The notes: generated by a model not told the origin, from the sequence alone. A stretch of 17,759 nt of DNA from DASVEE01 sp036399695 (GCA_036399695.1 DASWMP010000238.1:1-17759), one strand, 5' to 3'; positions 1 through 7,120 are shown, counted from the first letter of the stretch. Made by a program: numbers and translations.

Positions 1-397
1 GTCGCCGACGTCCTGGAGACGAAGTTCGCGACCAGCGGCACCGGGGCGCTGCTCGTCGAAGCGGCGGCCCCGCTTCTCGTCAGCAGCCGCACTTATAACG
101 AGGTGGACGGCGCGACATACGGCCAGTACCTTCCGGGCGTACGAGCCGAAGACGCGCTCGCGGCAAACGAGACGGGGCACCTCATCTATCTCACGAAGAA
201 CGAGGCGTTCCGGACGAACGTCGGCTTCGCCGCGACGACGGCCAGCGCCGGCAGCGTCACGATCGCCCTCTACGACGCCGCGAACATTCACCAATCCGAA
301 CGATCAGCAGAGCACGATCTGGCTCTCGATCGAGCACGGCATCGTGGTGAAGGAAGAGAGCTCCGGAGGACGGATGGAGCTCACACACCTGCAGTAG
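1..397 (+). CDS. 3' end of a secreted repeat-domain protein (partial, with a frame change)
   Basis: The gene enters from the left edge in frame 1 and reads about 95 codons of plausible beta-rich sequence, with stretches such as SSRTYNEVDGATYGQYLPG and NEAFRTNVGFAATT. This resembles the C-terminal domain of large exported proteins that I associate with Acidobacteriota-like genomes; the resemblance is from memory. Around 270-290 the sensible reading switches to frame 2, giving NPNDQQSTIWLSIEHGIVV and a stop TAG at 395-397. Frame 1 stays open far beyond this, but only as Arg/His/Asp-rich shadow of the gene on the other strand. The junction may be a one-base frameshift, a deletion joining two gene ends, or a sequencing error. 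A binding or adhesion role outside the cell is likely for the family. No catalytic motif is visible in this fragment. Confidence 0.55.
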   Translation, partial: SPTSWRRSSRPAAPGRCSSKRRPRFSSAAALITRWTARHTASTFRAYEPKTRSRQTRRGTSSISRRTRRSGRTSASPRRRPAPAASRSPSTTPRTFTNPNDQQSTIWLSIEHGIVVKEESSGGRMELTHLQ

Positions 398-408
398 CGA
401 CCCCTCGG

Positions 409-496
409 GTGGAGGACGGACAATCCTGTCCGTCACGCGAAAAAGGCAGCCACGAAGAGATTTCTTGCGTGACGGACAGGATTGTCCGTCCTCCAC
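409..496. repeat. Perfect 30-bp inverted repeat between convergent genes, each arm itself a hairpin
   Basis: Arms 409-438 and 467-496 are exact reverse complements over 30 bp, separated by 28 nt. Each arm holds a smaller hairpin, GACGGACA-N4-TGTCCGTC, at 415-434 and 471-490. The element starts 12 nt after the stop of the upstream plus gene and ends 8 nt before the stop of the minus-strand DMT gene, so it could terminate both transcripts. No T-run follows either arm, so a classical intrinsic terminator is not shown. The same inner hairpin with a compensating base-pair change occurs in the MITE-like elements near 7200 and 9800, which favours a repeat family over a one-off terminator. Confidence 0.85.
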
Positions 497-504
497 TCGG
501 ACAC

Positions 505-1422
505 TTACGACTCCGGCGCCACTTCGTCGGCGGCAGCCACGACACGCTTGTTCCAGGAGGTCACGTACACGACGCCGATGACGCCGCCGATCGTCAGCGT
601 CGCGCCGAGCGCGGCCAGGGCGGTGATGACTTCCCCGAGAAAGACAGCGCCGAGGGCCATGGAGATGATCACGGCGAGCTGCGAGATCACGCCGACGGTC
701 ATGGCGTCGACCCAGCGCAGGCTGAACGTCAGGAGGATCTGCGCGCCGATCGAGAAGACCGACGTTGCGGCCAGCGCCAGCCAGTCGGAGCCGCTTGGAT
801 TGCGCCACTGCCAGAGTCCCATCGGCAGCGTCGTCAGGAGGCCGAGCAGGCAGAAGCTGCCGTAGACGGACCAGGAGTTCTCGCCGCGCCGCGCGGCGCG
901 CATCGCCGTCACCGCCGCGCCGGAGAAGATGGCCGAGGCCACGCCGATCAGCTCCCACTTGCCAAAGCCGAGCAGGTCGCCGGGGCGGGCGTGGGCCCGC
1001 ACGACGAAGAAGATGCCGGCGAGCGCGACCGGCAGCGGCAGCAGCACTTTCCAACTGATCTGCTCCCGAATGAAGAGCACCGAGAAAATGCCGCTGTAAA
1101 TCGGTGCCGTGTAATTGAGCAGCGTGGCCACACCGACGCTCGTGTGCTCGATGGCGATGAAGTAGCAGAGCACGGCGATGCCGCCGAAGAAGCCGCGCAG
1201 GAAGAGCAGGTCGAGCCGCTTGAAGGCCATCGCCTTCTGCCGGTTCGTCCGGATCAGCACGACCGGCAGCAGCCCCGTGGCGAAGCGGATCATCGCCACC
1301 TGTGCTCCCGAGAGGTTCCCGGCCGCCAGCTTGGCCGCGAACGCCATCGCGCCGAACATCACGGCCGATGCCGTCATGAGGAGGAGCGCCCGCTCGGTGT
1401 CTGATATGGTGCGGCCCGCCAA
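505..1422 (-). CDS. DMT-superfamily (EamA) inner-membrane transporter
   Basis: The product is a 305-aa polytopic protein with the two-repeat layout of EamA/DMT permeases, about ten hydrophobic helices in all. Helix 1 is near residues 12-33, and the second EamA half starts after the loop near residues 145-170. Typical features are LNYTAPIYSGIFSVLFIRE at the end of the first half and the matching ALGAVFLGE in the second half. The family exports or exchanges small metabolites such as amino acids or nucleotide-like compounds; the substrate cannot be read from sequence. The longest frame begins at TTG 1422; an in-frame ATG at residue 16 (1377) is an alternative. Neither has a good Shine-Dalgarno sequence. 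From the TTG, only 20 nt separate it from the divergent acetyltransferase start, so promoters would overlap coding sequence. Confidence 0.9.
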   Translation of the reverse strand: MAGRTISDTERALLLMTASAVMFGAMAFAAKLAAGNLSGAQVAMIRFATGLLPVVLIRTNRQKAMAFKRLDLLFLRGFFGGIAVLCYFIAIEHTSVGVATLLNYTAPIYSGIFSVLFIREQISWKVLLPLPVALAGIFFVVRAHARPGDLLGFGKWELIGVASAIFSGAAVTAMRAARRGENSWSVYGSFCLLGLLTTLPMGLWQWRNPSGSDWLALAATSVFSIGAQILLTFSLRWVDAMTVGVISQLAVIISMALGAVFLGEVITALAALGATLTIGGVIGVVYVTSWNKRVVAAADEVAPES

Positions 1423-1442
1423 AACGGCGGCAAGGTTATCAA

Positions 1443-1898
1443 ATGACTCAGGCTCATTACCGTGAAGCGACGTTCGCCGATGCCGAAGCCATCATCGAGT
1501 TCCAGATGCAGATGGCGCTCGAGACGGAAGAGCTCGAGCTCGACCGCAACATCCTGACGCGCGGCGTCGAAGCGCTGTTCGGCGACCTTTCGCTCGGGCG
1601 CTACTTCGTGGCGGAAGCCGGCGGACGCGTGGCCGCGTCGCTGATGATCACCTACGAGTGGAGCGACTGGCGCAACGGCAACGTCTGGTGGATCCAGAGC
1701 GTCTACGTGCATCCGGACTTCCGCAAGCAGGGGATCTACGCCGGCCTGTACGACCACGTGAAGCACTTCGTGGAAGGGGACGAGAGCATCCGCGGCATCC
1801 GTCTCTACGTCGACCGCCGCAACACCAGCGCCCAGGAGGTCTACCGCCGCCTCGGCATGAACGGCGAGCACTACCAGGTGTTCGAGTGGATGAAGTGA
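1443..1898 (+). CDS. GNAT-family N-acetyltransferase
   Basis: A 151-aa single-domain GNAT protein of normal family length. It would transfer an acetyl group from acetyl-CoA to an amine on a small molecule or protein in the cytoplasm. The fold order is visible: an N-terminal strand (YREATFADAEAI), a central strand with WWIQSVYVHPDFRKQGI where the R-K-Q-G-I-Y segment is the acetyl-CoA pyrophosphate-binding motif A (about residues 86-104), then LYVDRRNTSAQEVYRRLGM, the motif B helix with the usual N-x-x-A and Y-x-x-x-G-M pattern. ATG 1443 has a weak AAGG seven bases upstream. It is transcribed away from the DMT gene. A link such as acetylating the exported substrate is possible but not shown. 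Substrate unknown. Confidence 0.9.
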   Translation: MTQAHYREATFADAEAIIEFQMQMALETEELELDRNILTRGVEALFGDLSLGRYFVAEAGGRVAASLMITYEWSDWRNGNVWWIQSVYVHPDFRKQGIYAGLYDHVKHFVEGDESIRGIRLYVDRRNTSAQEVYRRLGMNGEHYQVFEWMK

Positions 1899-1958
1899 CC
1901 CGCTGTCACGAACTGTAACAACAATCTGCAACCCAACCGCTCGGCGCAACGAATACAG

Positions 1959-1975
1959 CCTCCAGCACCTGGAGG
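1959..1975 (+). promoter_or_regulatory. Hairpin enclosing the Shine-Dalgarno of the adaptor gene
   Basis: CCTCCAG (1959-1965), loop CAC, CTGGAGG (1969-1975) form a perfect 7-bp stem. The 3' strand contains the GGAGG ribosome-binding site, 8 nt before the ATG at 1984. In mRNA this stem would bury the whole Shine-Dalgarno sequence, so adaptor translation may depend on melting or unfolding it (temperature, a protein, or an upstream ribosome). The structure is seen directly; the regulatory role is inference. Confidence 0.5.
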
Positions 1976-1983
1976 TTGATGAA

Positions 1984-3207
1984 ATGAGCGCATCAAAGCG
2001 GAAACCGAAACTCACGATCATCTCGATCGTCGTGGTCGTCCTGCTCGTCGTCGGCGGCTTCGTCGCGGCGAAGGCGAAGGGAAACGACAAGAAAGCGCCG
2101 GAGTCGCCGGTCAAGACGGCCAAGGCCGAGGTCGCGGACATTCAGGTGAAGGTGACGGAAGTCGGCACCGTCGAGCCGGAAGTGAAGGTCGACGTGAAGT
2201 CGCCGATCTCCGGCAAGGTGATCGAAGTGCTGCGCCGCGATGGTGACGTGGTCCGCCGCGGCGACGTCCTGGCGCGGGTCGAGCCCGATCTCGCGCAGGC
2301 CCAGTCGCTGGCCGAGACGAAGAACTCCCTCGCTGCCGCCCAGATCCGTTACTCCGAGGCGCGGAAGAATTACGACGCCGACCACCAGCTCTTCACCCAG
2401 GGGCTGCTCGCCACCAAGTCGCACCGCGACAGCGAGACGCAGTACCTCGAGGCGAAACAGTCGTACGACAAGGCGCAGGAGCAGTACGCCATCGTGCAGA
2501 AGAGCGGCATCCCGATCCACCAGTCAGCGCAGAACTTCCAGGGCTCGAACATCGTCGCCCCGATGGACGGCGTGGTCCTGACGAAGAACATCGAGATCGG
2601 CGAGTCCATCACCTCGGGCGTCTCCTCGTTCAACGCCGGCACCGTGATGTTCAGCGTCGCCGACACGTCGAAGATGATCGTGAAGGCGGGCGTGAACGAG
2701 GTCGACATCGGCAAGATCCGCGTCGGCCTGGGCGTGAAGGTGACGCTCGACGCGTATCCGAAGACGGCGTTCCACGGCCGCATCGACCGCATCGCCCCGG
2801 CTGTCCGCGTCGACGACAAAGTGCGCGTGTTCGACGTCGAGGTCCGCCTCGACGCCCAGGGACACGAGCTCCGCTCCGGCATGACGGCCAACATCGAAGT
2901 GGCCGGCGAGAAGAAGACGAAAGTGCTCAGCGTCCCGGTCGAAGCGGTCTTTCAGCGCGACGACGCCGAGATCGTCTACGTGAAGAAGGCCATCGACCCG
3001 AAAGCCGTCGCCGCCGCGCCGAAGAAAGAAGGCGAGAAGAAGGACGGGCAGCCCGACAAGGACGCCTGGAAGCAGTTCTTCGAGAAGCGCACCGTCGTCA
3101 GCGGCCTCGCCGACAACTCCCGCGTCGAGATCGTCAGCGGTCTGAAGCCGGGGGAGGAAGTCGCCCTCGAGGATCCGACCCTGCCGAAGGACAAGAAGGA
3201 CGATTAG
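1984..3207 (+). CDS. MacA-like periplasmic adaptor (HlyD/RND membrane-fusion protein)
   Basis: A 407-aa membrane-fusion protein. One N-terminal transmembrane anchor lies at about residues 10-29 after a basic start (SKRKPKL). Next come a beta-barrel/lipoyl half with VKSPISGKVIEVLRRDGD (about 70-90), an alpha-helical coiled hairpin rich in Ala, Glu, Lys and Gln (about 100-165), and the second lipoyl half with GSNIVAPMDGVVLTKNIEIG (about 188-207). Beta-barrel and membrane-proximal domains follow, ending in a Lys/Asp-rich tail. Such adaptors link an inner-membrane ABC exporter to a TolC-like outer-membrane channel. ATG 1984 has GGAGG at 1971-1975, inside a hairpin. It is the first gene of an operon with an ATPase and two FtsX-type permeases, so a MacAB-type exporter is the best reading. 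The exported compound is unknown and no TolC gene is in the window. Confidence 0.92.
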   Translation: MSASKRKPKLTIISIVVVVLLVVGGFVAAKAKGNDKKAPESPVKTAKAEVADIQVKVTEVGTVEPEVKVDVKSPISGKVIEVLRRDGDVVRRGDVLARVEPDLAQAQSLAETKNSLAAAQIRYSEARKNYDADHQLFTQGLLATKSHRDSETQYLEAKQSYDKAQEQYAIVQKSGIPIHQSAQNFQGSNIVAPMDGVVLTKNIEIGESITSGVSSFNAGTVMFSVADTSKMIVKAGVNEVDIGKIRVGLGVKVTLDAYPKTAFHGRIDRIAPAVRVDDKVRVFDVEVRLDAQGHELRSGMTANIEVAGEKKTKVLSVPVEAVFQRDDAEIVYVKKAIDPKAVAAAPKKEGEKKDGQPDKDAWKQFFEKRTVVSGLADNSRVEIVSGLKPGEEVALEDPTLPKDKKDD

Positions 3208-3316
3208 GGATCGGGGCCCCGGGCCCGGGGCTCGGGGAAACCCGAGCACCCCGCGTACCCGCGAGCTCCCCCAGACCCTCCACCCGCGACCCACTGAGCC
3301 CCGGGCCCAGGGCCCT
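3207..3316. repeat. Heptad-periodic GGG/CCC repeat with 21-bp inverted arms
   Basis: Beginning at the last base of the adaptor stop codon, five consecutive 7-nt units each start with GGG (3207-3241). After a C-rich stretch, ACCC recurs at 3275, 3282 and 3289, and GGGCCC at 3303 and 3310, all in 7-nt steps. The segment 3213-3233 pairs with 3296-3316 with two mismatches in 21, so the block can fold into one long GC hairpin. It ends 9 nt before the ATPase start codon. The ATPase ribosome-binding site TGAGG (3316-3320) touches its right edge. Confidence 0.7.
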
Positions 3317-3325
3317 GAGGAACTA

Positions 3326-4057
3326 ATGTCCGCCTTACTCCAATTCACTCCTCCTCCCGCCGCCGAGAACGCTCGCGCGCTGATTCAGCTCGAGAACATC
3401 ACCAAGACGTACGACTCGGGGGAGAACGCGGTGCAGGCGCTGGCCGGCGTGGATCTCCGGATCGGAGGCGGCGAGTTCGTCTCGATCATCGGTCCCTCCG
3501 GCTCCGGCAAGTCGACGCTGATGCACATCCTCGGCTGCCTCGATTCGCCGACGAGCGGGGAGTACTGGCTCGACGGCGGGAACGTCGCGGACATGTCGTC
3601 GCGGCAGCTCGCCCGCATCCGCAACCAGAAGCTCGGCTTCGTGTTCCAGACGTTCAACCTGCTCCCGCGCGCCACGATCTGGAAGAACGTCGAGCTGCCG
3701 CTGCTCTACGCCGGCATGAGCAGCAGCGAGCGCCGGGAGCGCGCCCTCGAAGCGCTGAAGCGGGTCGGCCTCGACAACCGGGCCAAACACCGGCCGGGCG
3801 AGCTGTCCGGCGGCCAGCGCCAGCGCGTGGCCATCGCCCGCGCGCTCGTCAACACGCCGTCGCTGATTCTGGCGGACGAGCCGACCGGGAACCTCGACCA
3901 GAAGACCGGCGGCGACATCATCGCCATCTTCGAAGAGCTCGCGGCCGCGGGCCAGACGATCGTGCTCGTGACCCACGACCCAGCCATCGCGCAACGCACC
4001 GAGCGCCGCATCAAGATCGTCGACGGCCGCATTGTGGATGGTGACACCATCGACTGA
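3326..4057 (+). CDS. ABC exporter ATPase, MacB/LolD type
   Basis: A 243-aa nucleotide-binding subunit that would hydrolyse ATP at the inner membrane to drive the FtsX-type permeases downstream. All motifs are present: Walker A GPSGSGKST (residues 56-64), a Q-loop in GFVFQTFNLLPR, signature LSGGQRQRVAIARAL (from 160), Walker B ending LILADEPTGNLD (Asp184, Glu185), and switch histidine His217 in VTHDP. The sequence FVFQTFNLLPRATIWKNVELPLLYAG is typical of the MacB/LolD/FtsE group (given here only as a family marker). ATG 3326 has TGAGG five bases upstream. A 17-residue extension with TPPPAAENAR precedes the domain. In E. coli MacB the ATPase and permease are one chain; here they are separate proteins. 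Confidence 0.95.
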   Translation: MSALLQFTPPPAAENARALIQLENITKTYDSGENAVQALAGVDLRIGGGEFVSIIGPSGSGKSTLMHILGCLDSPTSGEYWLDGGNVADMSSRQLARIRNQKLGFVFQTFNLLPRATIWKNVELPLLYAGMSSSERRERALEALKRVGLDNRAKHRPGELSGGQRQRVAIARALVNTPSLILADEPTGNLDQKTGGDIIAIFEELAAAGQTIVLVTHDPAIAQRTERRIKIVDGRIVDGDTID

Positions 4058-4249
4058 GCGCTGATCGCACCACTGTGTTCATAGGACAGATAGGACCTAT
4101 TGAGTTTCTCCCCGGCTAGACGATCCTCCTACGCGCATTCTGGCTCCACAAACGCCAATCCTGCCTTCGTCACGCCATTCGCAGAGTGGTCCGAGACCCT
4201 GACGGTCCTCTCGAGGCGAGCTGTCCGATCGCCTGAGTGCATGGCCCGT

Positions 4250-4401
4250 GGCGGAGTTTGGAGTGCGGCAGCGATGCTTCACGAGCTGCCGCTTTCTTAT
4301 AGCCGCAGCGGCGAGCTGCGGCCCCTCGTGAGCAGCTCGACGCTGCCACTATGGGAAAGCGGCAACTGATGAACCGTCGCTGCCGCACTCCAAACTCTGC
4401 C
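4250..4401. repeat. 152-bp near-perfect palindromic element
   Basis: The arms 4250-4320 and 4331-4401 align without gaps as reverse complements over 71 positions, with 12 mismatches by hand count; many are transitions that would still pair as G-U in RNA. The apex is a 10-nt tip at 4321-4330. The outer ends read TTTGGAGTGCGGCAGCG and its complement, close to the outer GGAGTGCGGTGGCG of the repeats at 7105 and 9627. No protein is encoded. It looks like a mobile or extragenic palindromic element, or a structured RNA. Confidence 0.8.
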
Positions 4402-4451
4402 AGGAATGCGTGTGAGCGGAGCTCATTGCCGGCGCCGCGTCAGATTCAGCC

Positions 4452-4479
4452 CGGAAATCGGAAATCGGAATCCGAAATC
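4452..4479. repeat. Four-unit heptad repeat (CGGAAAT word)
   Basis: Units CGGAAAT (4452-4458), CGGAAAT (4459-4465), CGGAATC (4466-4472) and CGAAATC (4473-4479) follow each other in exact 7-nt steps. The last two units are roughly inverted relative to the first two, giving an imperfect short hairpin. It lies 59 nt before the first permease start. Confidence 0.6.
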
Positions 4480-4538
4480 CCGCACGCCCGGCGCAACCCC
4501 AGCCCCTCTCCCAACGAATACAGCTCCGTGAGGCGCCA

Positions 4539-5768
4539 ATGATTCTGCTCGAATCGATCATCGACGGGGTTCGTGACATCAAAGACCATCTGGGGCGCAC
4601 GTTGCTGCAGCTCTTCGGCATCATTCTCGGCGCGGGGTCGATCGTGGCCACCTTCTCCCTTTCCGTGGCGGGGAAGGAAGCGTCGATGAAGTTCTACAAG
4701 GTCAGCGGGGGGATCGAGCGGATCTGGGTCGGCAACAAGTCGACCGGCAAGGTCACGCTCGACGCGAAGGCGCTGGCCTCGAAGGGGCTGACCTACGCCG
4801 ATGCCATGGCCATTCGCCAGGAAGGGAAGGAGATCGACCTCGTCTCCCCCGTCTCGAATGAGGACATGACGGTCCACTACCGCACCATCGAGAAGCCGCG
4901 CTCGGTCATGGGCATCACGCCCGCTTACTCCCCGATGAACATGTTCCGCGCCGACCGCGGCCGCTTCATCACCGATTACGACCTCACCACCGCGGCCCGC
5001 GTCGTCGTCCTCGGGACAGACCGCGCGCGCGAGTTCTTCGGCTCCGACAACCCGGTCGGCAAGACGCTGATGATGAACGGCGCCGGCTACCAGGTGGTCG
5101 GCGTGATGGAAGAGAAGTACTTCAGCTTCGACGGGGAGCGTAACGCGCTGCGCTGGATGAACCGGCAGATGTACATCCCCATCACCACGATGATGACGCG
5201 CAAAGGGGAACCGCTCGAGCGCGGCCGCATCTCGTTCATGCACGTCCGGATGAAGGACGTGAAACGGCACAAGGAAGCGGTGCAGGAGATCGAGTCCATC
5301 CTGCAACGGCAGCATGGGGTGAAGGACTTCGAGGTCTTCTCCCGCGTCGCCAACCTCCGCCGGAACGAAGAGAACAACCGCATGTACGACATGACGTTCA
5401 TGATCTGCGGCATCATCTCGCTGCTCGTCGGCGGGATCGTCATCATGAACATCCAGCTCGCCTCGTTCAACGAACGGGTGCGCGAGATCGGCACGCGCAA
5501 GGCCATCGGCGCGACGCCGGCCCAGATCTTCTTCCAGATGCTGACGGAGTCGGTGCTGGTCTCGGTCTTCGGCGGCTTCCTCGGCATCTTCGCCGGGAAA
5601 TTCTTCACCGCCGGCATCGCCGCGCTTACGGGCGAGCCAGCCATCATCACCGCCGGCGTCATCATGAACGCGCTGATCTTCGCCGCCGGCACAGGCCTGC
5701 TGTTCGGCATGTACCCGGCGATCCGCGCCTCGCGGCTGAATCCGATCGAGGCGTTGAGGACGGAGTAG
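4539..5768 (+). CDS. MacB-like ABC permease (FtsX superfamily), first of two
   Basis: A 409-aa permease with the MacB/FtsX plan. A short amphipathic start leads to helix 1 (about residues 25-46, LFGIILGAGSIVATFSLSV). A large periplasmic MacB_PCD-type domain follows to about residue 280, including the conserved GRFITDYD, VVVLGTDRAREFFG and GYQVVGVM. Then come three C-terminal helices near 287-308, 335-357 and 375-398, with VREIGTRKAIGATPAQIFFQ between the first two. The protein ends ASRLNPIEALRTE, the usual MacB ending. It should work with the upstream ATPase and adaptor as a mechanotransmission exporter. ATG 4539 follows GTGAGG at 4528-4533. It is a diverged paralogue of the next gene, so the complex may be a permease heterodimer. 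Substrate unknown. Confidence 0.92.
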   Translation: MILLESIIDGVRDIKDHLGRTLLQLFGIILGAGSIVATFSLSVAGKEASMKFYKVSGGIERIWVGNKSTGKVTLDAKALASKGLTYADAMAIRQEGKEIDLVSPVSNEDMTVHYRTIEKPRSVMGITPAYSPMNMFRADRGRFITDYDLTTAARVVVLGTDRAREFFGSDNPVGKTLMMNGAGYQVVGVMEEKYFSFDGERNALRWMNRQMYIPITTMMTRKGEPLERGRISFMHVRMKDVKRHKEAVQEIESILQRQHGVKDFEVFSRVANLRRNEENNRMYDMTFMICGIISLLVGGIVIMNIQLASFNERVREIGTRKAIGATPAQIFFQMLTESVLVSVFGGFLGIFAGKFFTAGIAALTGEPAIITAGVIMNALIFAAGTGLLFGMYPAIRASRLNPIEALRTE

Positions 5769-5783
5769 TCAGAAGCAGAGGCG

Positions 5784-5844
5784 TTTTTGGGTGTTGGTTT
5801 TCGGTTTTTGGTTCAACCAACAACCAGAAACCAACAACCAACAA
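5784..5844. repeat. Mirror-arranged heptad repeat: four units, 5-nt spacer, four inverted units
   Basis: Four 7-nt units ending in GG (TTTTTGG twice, plus GTGTTGG and TTTTCGG) occupy 5784-5811. A 5-nt spacer TTCAA (5812-5816) follows. Four units starting CCA occupy 5817-5844 (CCAACAA three times, CCAGAAA once). GCG at 5781-5783 and CGC at 5845-5847 close the structure. It lies between the two permeases, starting 15 nt after the stop at 5768 and ending 21 nt before the next ATG. Confidence 0.75.
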
Positions 5845-5865
5845 CGCGAACGAAGTGAGCACAAA

Positions 5866-7092
5866 ATGCAAATCGGCGAATCGATCAGAACCTCCTTCGA
5901 AGAAGTCAAAGGGCATCCGCTCCGCTCCTTCTTCACGCTCATCGGCGTCATCCTCGGCACGCTCGCGCTGGTCGTGGTCATGTCCGTGCTGGACGGCGTG
6001 AAAGCGGCGGTGTGGCAGGGGATCGAGGACCTTGGCTTCGACGGTGTGCTCATCGTCTCGAAGAAGGATCCGTCCGACCGCGTCGAGCGGGCCAAGGTGC
6101 ACCTCTCCCGCGGGCTGCGCGTCGAGGACGTCCGCGCCTTCGCTGATGCGGAGACGATCGAGACCGTGGCGCCGGTCGGAGAGACGCGCGCCGTCATCAC
6201 CGCCGGCACTGCCACGCGCCGCGTCGACGTCTACGGCATCAGCGCCGACTACGCCACCATCAAGAACCGCAAAGTCTCGGCCGGACGCTTCATCACCGAG
6301 CGCGATTACGACGGCAACGCCCCGGTCATCGTCCTCGGCCACAAACTCGCGCAGCAGCTCTTCGGCGGCGAGAACCCGATCGGGCAGAAGGTCAACCTCG
6401 GCAGCCGCCGCCTGACCGTCGTCGGCGTCGGCACGAAGTTCAACATGGAGTTCGTCAACGACGACGACATGCGCAAGGAGACGGGCGGCGCCTACATCCC
6501 CTGGACGCTCTATCGCGACATGTTCGGCCGCGCTAACGCCATCTCCTACATGCTGGCCAAGGCGACCGAGCCGGAGAAGTCGGTCGACGCCGAAGACGAG
6601 GCCGTGCGCGTGTTCAAGCAGGCGCACAACGGCATCGGCGACGTGCGCATCGACAACATCGGCAAGGAAATGATCAAGGAGCGCGGCGAGGTGCAGCGCA
6701 TCCTCCGCAACTGGCGCATCGTCTTCTTCGCCATCGCCGGCGTGTCGCTGCTCATCGGCGGCGTCGGCATCTTCTCTGTGCTGAAGATCTCCATCTCCGA
6801 GCGGCTCTTCGAGATCGGCCTGCGCAAGTCGATGGGCGCGACGAACGGCGAGATCTTCGTCCAGTTCCTCATCGAGTCGGTGACGCTCTCGTTCGTCGGC
6901 GCGGCCATCGGCCTGGCGGGCGGCATCGGCCTCGTGAAAGCGATCAGCGGCTTCTTCCCGGCAGGCCTGCCGGTGTCGATGTTCGGCCTCGCCGTGTCGA
7001 GTGGCTTCGCCATGACCATCGGGCTGTTCTCGGGGTTGTACCCGTCGTTGACAGCGTCACGCATGGATCCCGTCGAGGCGTTGCGGGGGTAA
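5866..7092 (+). CDS. MacB-like ABC permease (FtsX superfamily), second of two
   Basis: A 408-aa permease paralogous to the gene before it. It has helix 1 at about residues 20-43 (FFTLIGVILGTLALVVVMSV), and a periplasmic core with AGRFITERDYD, IVLGHKLAQQLFGGENPIG and RRLTVVGVG. Three C-terminal helices start near residues 285, 337 and 373, with FEIGLRKSMGATNGEIFVQ after the first. It ends SRMDPVEALRG. The frame is open to an ATG at 5791, but those extra 25 codons lie inside the heptad repeat and read as Asn/Gln-rich filler, so I chose ATG 5866 (MQIGESIRTS), which matches the paralogue's N-terminus. No strong Shine-Dalgarno precedes it (AAGTGAG at 5853-5859), which suggests coupling to upstream translation. 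It is probably the last gene of the efflux operon. Confidence 0.92.
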   Translation: MQIGESIRTSFEEVKGHPLRSFFTLIGVILGTLALVVVMSVLDGVKAAVWQGIEDLGFDGVLIVSKKDPSDRVERAKVHLSRGLRVEDVRAFADAETIETVAPVGETRAVITAGTATRRVDVYGISADYATIKNRKVSAGRFITERDYDGNAPVIVLGHKLAQQLFGGENPIGQKVNLGSRRLTVVGVGTKFNMEFVNDDDMRKETGGAYIPWTLYRDMFGRANAISYMLAKATEPEKSVDAEDEAVRVFKQAHNGIGDVRIDNIGKEMIKERGEVQRILRNWRIVFFAIAGVSLLIGGVGIFSVLKISISERLFEIGLRKSMGATNGEIFVQFLIESVTLSFVGAAIGLAGGIGLVKAISGFFPAGLPVSMFGLAVSSGFAMTIGLFSGLYPSLTASRMDPVEALRG

Positions 7093-7120
7093 AGCCCGAT
7101 CTCGGAGTGCGGTGGCGTTC

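Larger units (their letters stand above)
4058..4538. other. 481-nt gap inside the efflux operon, with no gene
   Basis: No reading frame here has protein-like composition and a start. From 4058 to about 4249 I see nothing I can name; it includes a small TAGGACAGATAGGACCTA near-repeat at 4082-4099. 4250-4401 is a large palindrome and 4452-4479 a heptad repeat, both listed separately. The 13-mer CAACGAATACAGC at 4512-4524 also occurs at 1947-1959, before the adaptor gene. The gap is long for an operon, so the permeases may have their own promoter here, but I see no convincing -35/-10 pair. Confidence 0.6.

Noticed and set aside
409..496. A standard rho-independent terminator
   Set aside because: The stem is strong, but no T-run follows on either strand and the sequence belongs to a repeat family, so I list it as a repeat.
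103..1404. A 433-codon plus-strand frame running from the first gene across the palindrome and the DMT gene
   Set aside because: Only its first 60 or so codons look coding. The rest is antisense to a clear transporter gene.
1401..1442. A promoter or operator between the divergent DMT and acetyltransferase genes (small CCGCC-AAAA-CGGCGG hairpin)
   Set aside because: The gap is only 20 nt from the TTG start, the stem is about 5 bp, and no -35/-10 pair fits convincingly on either strand.
4446..6627. Two long minus-strand open frames (4446-5315 and 5662-6627) opposite the permeases
   Set aside because: They have His/Asp/Arg-rich shadow composition and one runs through the heptad repeat; the plus strand encodes complete MacB-like permeases.
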